DNA of 64,000 bases, from assembly GCA_025200525.1 (NCBI GenBank), contig CM045758.1:161755040-161819039 (forward strand), written 5' to 3'. Source of the stretch: Camellia lanceoleosa. Its lineage: Eukaryota; Streptophyta; Magnoliopsida; Ericales; Theaceae. Positions 56,738 to 64,000 of this stretch are shown here, in pieces. The notes beneath the pieces were generated by a model. The model saw nothing but the letters and a program-made list of their open reading frames with translations. It was not told where the DNA came from and did not search any database. Each line of letters begins with the position of its first letter. Within the stretch, counting starts at the first letter, position 1. The translations under genes were made by a program, and so were the position numbers.

Positions 56738-58100
56738 TGGGTATTGATTTCTGACCACACTGCCAAGCAGATACTCAGCTGGAGAACACCGGCAGAATAG
56801 ATTGCGCCTGAACGACCTGTCACAGAAAGATATGACTCCGGCAGTGGTTCGTCTACCCGGGGACACTCCGACAATCAAGTCAGTACTTAATTATCTCTCA
56901 AAGATAGCAAATAGTGCTTAACTCACTAGCCAGAGTACAAAAAATATGCCTTAGACCCATAAGGGTGCCTTACTTTTATAGTTAGCACTAACCTGATCCC
57001 CGTAGAAGCCTAGCTTCAATGGACTCTGGCTCAATGCTTATCCTGGACTCTTCAATAGATAGAGATAAACTCCCTAAGAGCTTTATCTTTATCCAGACTG
57101 AGGTCCTTTCCCATTCTAGGACTCTTGTCCCTCATCCGTTTATCTCGGACTCCGGTATCTCCGCAGATAACTTCGGTCTTGCCGAGATCACCTCGACGCC
57201 ATAACCAGGACACGTGGCACCTCGGCTGGCACTTTGGTGCTACCTTGGCCACGTGTTGTTATCCACAAAAATATACCCCCACAAATGCCCCTAGGTTCTA
57301 TTACCTCGGCATCCTGAGGTGATGGAACCTACATCGTTTGTTTACTTTATTCTCCACGACCGAGATCATAACACGTTGGCTTGACATGACCAAGACTCTG
57401 TAGTCTACTTTATCAATGACCAAGAACCAAGTTCTTTAAGTTCTTTAGCCAAGATCGTCCCCCTACCGAGGTCTTTGCTTCATTTAAATCAAGAACTCCA
57501 AAAGTTCCATCTGCGCATGAGCTGTCACGTATGGCTTCTTAATCATTTTTGCCACGCATCTTTTCCTCATTGACTCGTACCTGACACGCGCTATCAGATC
57601 GCGTTGCTTCTGCGCGTGCCACCTGACAAACACGTCGTCCTAGGTGCACTACTTGTGAATTTGTCGCCTTTTCGTGTTTAACCAAAAACACCTCATTCTC
57701 TCTTCGTCTTTTCACCTTTGCATCTTTATTCCCCCTCTATGTTTCAAGTTCTTCTCTCCCTAAACAAACCTAAATCCTCCATTTTTGTACTTTAAAGCTT
57801 CTGCAACTTGCTCCAATCATCTCCTCCGGCGGGTATTTCGTCATCTGGCTTTGACTAGTCATGTCGTTTGACTCCGGCGAGTTTCATATCGGTGCTATCT
57901 TTTTCGGTAAGTCACTGTTCCCCTCTTTTCAGCCTTTAATTTATTTCAAAATTTTATTGTATTCAATTGTTGCCATTATGAACCTGTTCGTGTTCTTGAA
58001 TATTTATTTGTGTGTTGAATTCCATCATTCGTGTATCGAGCACGTTTGTTTCATGATTTTGCTTCTGCCTAATCTCTTTCTGGGTATACATATACACACA
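56738..58100 (+). mobile_element. LTR-like sequence with a possible first coding exon
   Basis: It begins TGGGTATTGATTTCTGACC exactly where the CAD relic ends. It is GC-richer than its surroundings, with CCTCGG-type words. Near 57861 an ATG opens MSFDSGEFHIGAIFFG followed by GTAAGTC, a plausible donor site, after a CT-rich leader. This looks like the promoter end of a retroelement or of an unknown gene. No pol motif, PBS or second end was found. It is cut at 58101 by another repeat. Confidence 0.4.
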
Positions 58101-60650
58101 TGTCATGACCCAAACCCGGCCCTATGGGTTTAGCATCAGAATCGCCCGATGTCCGGGATTCTGAAGGCTATGATATCTGATAAAAGCAGTATAGGGCTTG
58201 GCGGAAGCCAATAAAGTAAATAAATAATGTCCAATAAGCTGTGACAGTCTGTATGCCAAAAAGATTTTTTTTTCATACATATATGCAAAAGCAAGATGCA
58301 GTCTATACCAATATCTCTGATCACTCGGTCAGGACCTAATCCCTTGATAACTTGATGCGATAAACATTGATCTATACAAAAGCGGTAAGAGCGATGAAGG
58401 GGAATGCTAAACCACCCCTAAGCCCTAGCATGATAAGCTTGGAACCTCGCAGTGAGGCACGTAGGCTGGCTTGACAAAACTGGAATAACCCCGACGCGTC
58501 TAGCTTTGGTCCGGTGCCTGTACACCTACATATATATATGAGCAGTGAGCTCTGACCCGATGAATAAAATAATGCGTAAAGAGGTTTAGAATGAATGCCC
58601 TACTGAATGAAAAGCAGTTCAATTAAATCGGTATATGGGTTGTTGATGCGATGCTTGATCATATGTGGTACATCCATTAGCATAACGATAGATGGGTCTT
58701 AAAAGACCGAGCGATAATGATGGCCATCGATCGATGCGATAGTGGTTCCACGAGGGAACCGACAGAGATCTCTGTGACAGTAACAGTAAACAGTAGGTGC
58801 TAAGGATGCCACAGTACAGTTCAGAATATAGGACATACATTCATTCAGTAAACAATATCAGTTCAGTAAACAGTTCAGTTAAACAATCAGAAAACATTCT
58901 CAGTTGAACATATCTTTACACAATTGTTACTCACAGAGTTCTGGGCTATCAGTAGCTAGAGCGTCTCCTCGGAATGCCAACCGTAAACAGTTAACAGATT
59001 GAACACACTTTAAGTTTCACAGTTGGGAAGTGTAATAATTAACTCCCTATTATGCCTCGGTGTGTTCTACATCTATATCCTCATTAAGATGTCTTAAACT
59101 AGGCTTAAGAATGCCTAGGATGGGATGAGGATGCAAAGATGTGCCTGACGATTTAAATTTCTAAAGCAGGCCCTTTCGGCGAGTTTCCGCTTTCGGCGGA
59201 CAAGCAAACAAAGGGACCCACTCGAGTGTCAACTTCCCCGCTCGAGCGTGTCACACAATCCTCCGCTCGAGCGGACTGATGAACAGTATAAATGCTGGAT
59301 GCTCGATTTCTTCGCTCGAGCGCGCATCACTCCGCGCGAGCGGACTGTAAAACAAGTCAAAATTGCTGGGAGCTTGATTTCCCTGCTCGAGCGGCACTTC
59401 CCCCGCTCGAGCGGACGACCAAAATCTGGAAATTCCAGATTTGAGTCCCAAGCTTAAAATCAAGTTTTGATGCTCCAAATTCGGTCTTCTTGGGCCCATT
59501 TTCTGGAAAACATTTGTAAACTCATAGAACATCATGTTTCAAAGGTCAATTTAAGAAATCAAGGCCCAAGGGTGTTTCAATTAAATTCATTTTCAAACCA
59601 ATTTTCATAAACATGAAGAACATGCAAACATGCATGAATTTGAACCACTTTAAAGCTTCAATGCTTGTTCAAATGAGCTCATTCTTTTCAAATCATGATG
59701 AATTCATGGTCTATTCTCAAAATATGGACATGCATGTAACATTTTTCCATGAAATCAACTCACAATTCAACAATGTAAACAAGCATGAACTTAATCATCT
59801 TCAAGGCTTTAAATACAAGCTCAAATAAGCCAAACCTTACAAAACATGAGGGATTCATGGACTTGAATATAAACATGAGCACGCATGTAACAATTAGCCA
59901 TGAAAACAACTTTAAATTCCTCAATACGAACATGCATACAAGAGATGAGCTTCAATTCACCAGTATAAGCCATATCTTGGCTCTAATCTTTGATAATCCT
60001 CTAAACCATGCAAGAATCAATTGAATTCACAAACAAGAGGGTAGTCACACTACCTTAGGTCTTGTAGTTCAAGGATAGAAGCTCAATTTTGCAATTATCT
60101 TCCAAATCTCCTAAGCCTCCAAGCAAAAAGAGATGAAATCACTCTAGTCTCCTACTCTCTCTCTCTCTAAGTCGGTTTTAAGCTCAAAATGGGCTGAGGA
60201 AATGTTTTGTTTGAAGTGTATAAGGCTCAATATATGTTATATATGAAAAGGGCCACTAGGTGGCAAAACGGTAAATAAGGCCAGCTCTTGTAATTTATAT
60301 CATTTGATTTAATTTAATCATACCAAAACACTTTTCAGATAATTACATCATAAAATTGCATAAATTATGATGATCAGTAAACATCAGTCAATTTTCAGAT
60401 TCGGCCGCCTATAAGGCCTCAAATTTGCAGTTTAATGCATAAGTAGAGAACAGATAATTTGGCAGTCAACAGATAGATTTTGCATTTAAACAGTTACGGT
60501 CAATCGATTCGGTTTCGGATTTCAGTCGGTCAGTTCAGTATTTCAATCAATTCAATTATCAACCATAATCAGTCTCAGTTTAACACGATGTGATGTGATA
60601 TCGATGTCGATGGTCATCGGTGATCGGTGATGAGGGTTATTCTGATCTCC
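58101..60650 (-). mobile_element. Second gypsy-like LTR, boundaries partly known
   Basis: Starts TGTCATGACCCAAACCCGG on the plus strand, like the 3' end of an LTR read in reverse. Its layout parallels the solo LTR at 45863: an ACGGGCTTA/CTATGGGTTTA-type start, GCTAAACCA..., a CGCTCGAGCG cluster, then a CT-rich promoter-side stretch. Near 60640-60675 the minus strand reads TTTATAAGGAGGAGATCAG, a polypurine-like tract that would suit the interior side of a 3' LTR. The right boundary and TSD are not established. Confidence 0.45.
59165..59415. repeat. Second cluster of CGCTCGAGCG words
   Basis: At least six GCTCGAGCG(G/T) words, e.g. CCGCTCGAGCGGACTGATG and CCCCGCTCGAGCGGACGACC, in the LTR-like segment. 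Confidence 0.75.
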
Positions 60651-63600
60651 TCCTTATAAAGAGTTTGGTCCTCCAAACTCGAATTAACATATGACAACAG
60701 AGATGATGCCTATCATAAAGGTAACTTTTACTCCTTAACAGGGGCATAATCAAATTCATAAACACGTTCATGGCCCAATCTCAATCTTAGCAATGTACAG
60801 AAACGGAATCAGAAATCACGTATAAGGATTGGGGCTTAAATTAAAACAGAATCTTATACACAGTCAGGTTTCAGTCAAGGACAGATTCGGATACATGTTC
60901 ATTTTTATATTTTTTTCCAGAGCATATGTAGATGCACAATTCTTGCTTATGCATTCATGGTGCATTCATTAGCACTACTAGAGCAGAATCTGAGCAGATC
61001 TGAGATATGGCGGTCTGATCTGAGAACAAATCTGATCACGTGAGGGTCACGAATGACTAGTTCCATAAAGAAATCCCAAATCTGGTATGAGCGATCTGGT
61101 GAGCCCCATGACGAGGCCTCGATGCGGATAACAGTCTTGAGGACAGATATAGGTTCCATAAAGGAACCTCCGATACCGGGCAGCTAACATATATTACATA
61201 ATACCAAGAGTCACGAATATATATCAGAAATCGAACAACCATTCAGTATACAGCATATAGCATTTCAAAAACAAAATTTATTTCGTGACATAGAACATGA
61301 ATCTGATTATACGATAGTACATACTTGAATCTGATAGTAGTAGCGATTAATGATGCGGTGACAATCTGATACTTGATGATGCAAGATAACAATCTGATAT
61401 TGTAGTATTTATACTACTTATATCAAGCACTTATCGGGGTTATAGATTTGCACTGGTCTCAGTTTCATAAGTAATTTCCCCCGTTAAGTTCAGAGTTTCG
61501 ATCCATTCTCTTCTGAGTTGTTCACCCAGTCTTAGTTTAATTTGGTTCTCAATTCGGTAATCCATCATAGTCAGTCCAGTTCCTTCGGGAGTTATTGGGG
61601 ACATAAGGCGAATTTGTACATTACTCCCATAGCAGTAGGCAGAGTTCTGAAATAAGTATTCATTTACTATTCATCAGTTCCAGTCCTCACAGATTCAGTC
61701 ATAGCACATGTCAATACGAAAGCAGTCATACAGATTACATATACTTCCAGACAGTCAGAGTTTACGCTCAAAACCAGTCGGTTGTCAACAGATCCCGTCA
61801 GTTCTGAAGTACAGTAATTACTAAAACAGTCATTTCCTAGTCAAACAAGTTCATGGTCCAAATAGTAATACCGGGTAAGTCATCACATGTTACATACCCA
61901 GTTTTCCCACATTGTAAGCAATTCAGATAATAGCTCTCAATAAGAGTTTTCTCAGATCAATTCGATGAAAGTTCAACCAGGTCATGTCAGATGCGAGTTC
62001 TGCCCAATCATAACGAGTAAAAGTTCAATGCACAAGCATCAACAGAGATTCTATCAGTTACACAAAGGGTCTCATCAACCCACCGTCCTATCAGATTAGA
62101 TCGGATAACAGTTCCATCTCTCTCATTTCCAAATGAGGTACACGAGTTCATACTACGGTCATTCCGGTACATAGTCAGTAGTTTCACAATTAGTCTGAGT
62201 TCATCAGTTGTCAAACTTACATCAGAGTCCGGTACCATTTCAATTCATATCAAAGCAGTACAGGTCATATACAATGTGTTCCTTCCAATAAGTTTACAGG
62301 CAGTGCACAGGCATGCAGTTATTCACATCGAAAGGTAAGCATTACAGTCAATATAGCAATTTCCAAATAATTCTTTCATATAAGCATATAGTATACAGTC
62401 ATACATCATCCAAGGTTCTTGGCGACACATAATAGTGAGTTGCCCTACGAGGGTTCTAGATCGGTCATACAGTCACTAAAGCATAGGCTCGCAGGTTCAA
62501 TCAAACAGTCATGTCAATTCCCCACAATCACAATTCACAGTCTAGAGTTTATCATTCGGGGTCTTTATTCAGTCATGTAGTTCCAGGGTCATAGTCCCAA
62601 CGGTTAAATTATCAACAATAGCATAACAATCATTCCGAGCAAAAGCATTGTCATGTATGTGCATGTTCAGAATCTACTAACATTCCCAATACGGATTTCA
62701 CAAGTTCAGTGTACAATATAAAATAGTTCCTCTAGATACGTTAGTTAAGGTAACCAGTCATACTCCTATTCAGTCTAATAACATCCTTAAGCAAAGGTAA
62801 GCAGATACGTACGTAAGTCTAAGCAGTTTCCATAGCACAGGTAAATGTTAACATAAGGTTTTACAGTGTCGCACATATAGTCCGCATCAACGGTAGATTT
62901 CAAAAGATTCATTATTCACAGTCCATTCCTCTCAGTCTTAACAGTATTACAAGCATGGGAACATATATACAGGTGTGAGTTCAAAATCGGTTTTCATGTA
63001 GGCATTCGTTCACAGATTCATAAGCAGAAGTTCATCCTTACAAACCAATATGGGTCCGTAATTTCAGCAGTCTCACACACAAACAGTTCACGTGTATAAT
63101 TCGAGTTCAAAGGTCTGTTCATTCAATAATGTCGGTCAATACGTAACAATGTAGTACAAATCATAGTCGTACGAATTTCTCGAATTACAGTCAAGCATAA
63201 GGTATTCCCATGTTCAACAGTTCTAGTACAGTTCAAAAGGTCATACCTACAGTTCACTTTCAGTCGTTGCAATATGAAAAAAGGACCTAACTCATCAAGT
63301 TCTCGCTGTTCACAAGTCCTAACAGTTCTCATAGTATATGATTCATAATTCCAGTAATTCAATCGGTTCAGTCAATATGTTCACAGTCTATACCAAATTA
63401 CTAAATATACAATTTCCACACAAACGTTCGTACCAGTAATTTTATCTATTTCAGGTAATACCTGTGTCAGTCATTTCAGTGTTCCGAGCATTCTTTGGAA
63501 CTAGGGTCTAGATCTAGACTCATCTTCGTTCGGTCGAAGTTGTGGGCAAGATTTAAGCAAGCGTCCTTCCTGTCCATGTCTAAATAAGTTTCGAATAAGC

Positions 63601-64000
63601 GACGACAACGCCCCAGTGGTATTTCCCACATACAGTACAGATAGGTATATCATTGTTCACATTGCTTCTTCGACCTTCATTGGTCAAAGCTAACGCCCGA
63701 GATTTTCCATTCACGGAGGTCATTGATTTACCGGTCATTTTCACTTTCTGTTACTTCTGTTTCATTCTTTTGATTCAGTTAACGATGTTGATTTGGATAT
63801 TTCGATGCTGCTACGTTATTTCAGACATTATACTCTATCCAGGACATCCACACACTTTAACGGTTTTAAAACGTCGATTTAGTCAAACACATGTAGGTCA
63901 CACCCACCTTTAGTTCTTTTTCTAGTCTTTTGTAGTCAGTATCTATCATGTGGGGTGCCTATCAAGCTAGTTAGGTAAATTTTACCTCATATTCGAGCAC
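60651..64000. other. Non-coding repeat interior reaching the window end
   Basis: About 3.3 kb dominated by CAGTCA, TTCAGT and ACAGTTC words. All six frames are broken into short pieces. No gag, protease, RT, integrase or RNase H motif is readable. It may be the untranslated interior of the retroelement whose LTR starts at 58101, or a distinct decayed repeat. Confidence 0.4.

Noticed and set aside
61000..64000. Several 60-86-residue frames near the window end
   Set aside because: None shows a conserved motif, and they lie in a uniformly word-biased tract with many stops.

Overview
This window is nuclear DNA of a flowering plant, most likely a eudicot. It is AT-rich, its genes have introns, and most of it is made of transposable elements with plant hallmarks: Ty1/copia elements primed by the tRNA-iMet-type PBS, CACTA ends, hAT 8-bp target-site duplications (TSDs), Tourist- and Stowaway-like MITEs, and LINE reverse-transcriptase remnants. 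Only two host genes look functional over the part seen: the 3' exons of a DNA topoisomerase 3-alpha gene (+ strand, 8941-12878) and a complete five-exon cinnamyl-alcohol-dehydrogenase-family gene (- strand, 33440-30052). A REM-type B3 transcription-factor pseudogene (27320-28943), a PB1-like fragment (about 19.5-19.7 kb) and a truncated second CAD 3' end (about 56.7 kb) are broken host genes.

Layout. 1-4.6 kb: an LTR element (979-4221, TSD GCCTC) that carries pieces of host methionine synthase and a U-box/ARM ubiquitin ligase, plus a third LTR in inverted orientation. 4.6-5.25 kb: a quasi-palindromic cluster of TRIM-like LTR ends. 5.37-6.87 kb: a Stowaway-like MITE and a hAT-type non-autonomous element. 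8.0-12.9 kb: a LINE zf-RVT relic, then the topoisomerase exons with an RTE-type LINE fragment in one intron. 13-21 kb: gene-poor DNA with a long foldback element, a Tourist-like MITE and microsatellites. 21.25-26.06 kb: a degenerate copia element nested in the terminal repeat of a MITE. 27.3-28.9 kb: the B3 pseudogene. 30.0-33.5 kb: the CAD gene with a MITE in an intron. 34.1-37.5 kb: interleaved CACTA ends. 37.64-44.27 kb: a second copia element. 45.8-47.9 kb: a MITE split by a 1.94-kb solo LTR. 48.4-54.2 kb: MITEs and a 33-bp minisatellite inside a TIR-bounded element. 55.4 kb: another LINE relic. 56.7-64 kb: LTR-like sequence of unplaced families, with no pol coding seen.

The host genes do not form a pathway here. 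The window is mainly a record of nested insertions, several of them proved by TSDs or by a paralogous empty site. The most interesting object is the gene-capturing, internally inverted LTR element at 979-4221. No CRISPR array, rRNA gene or confident tRNA gene was seen.
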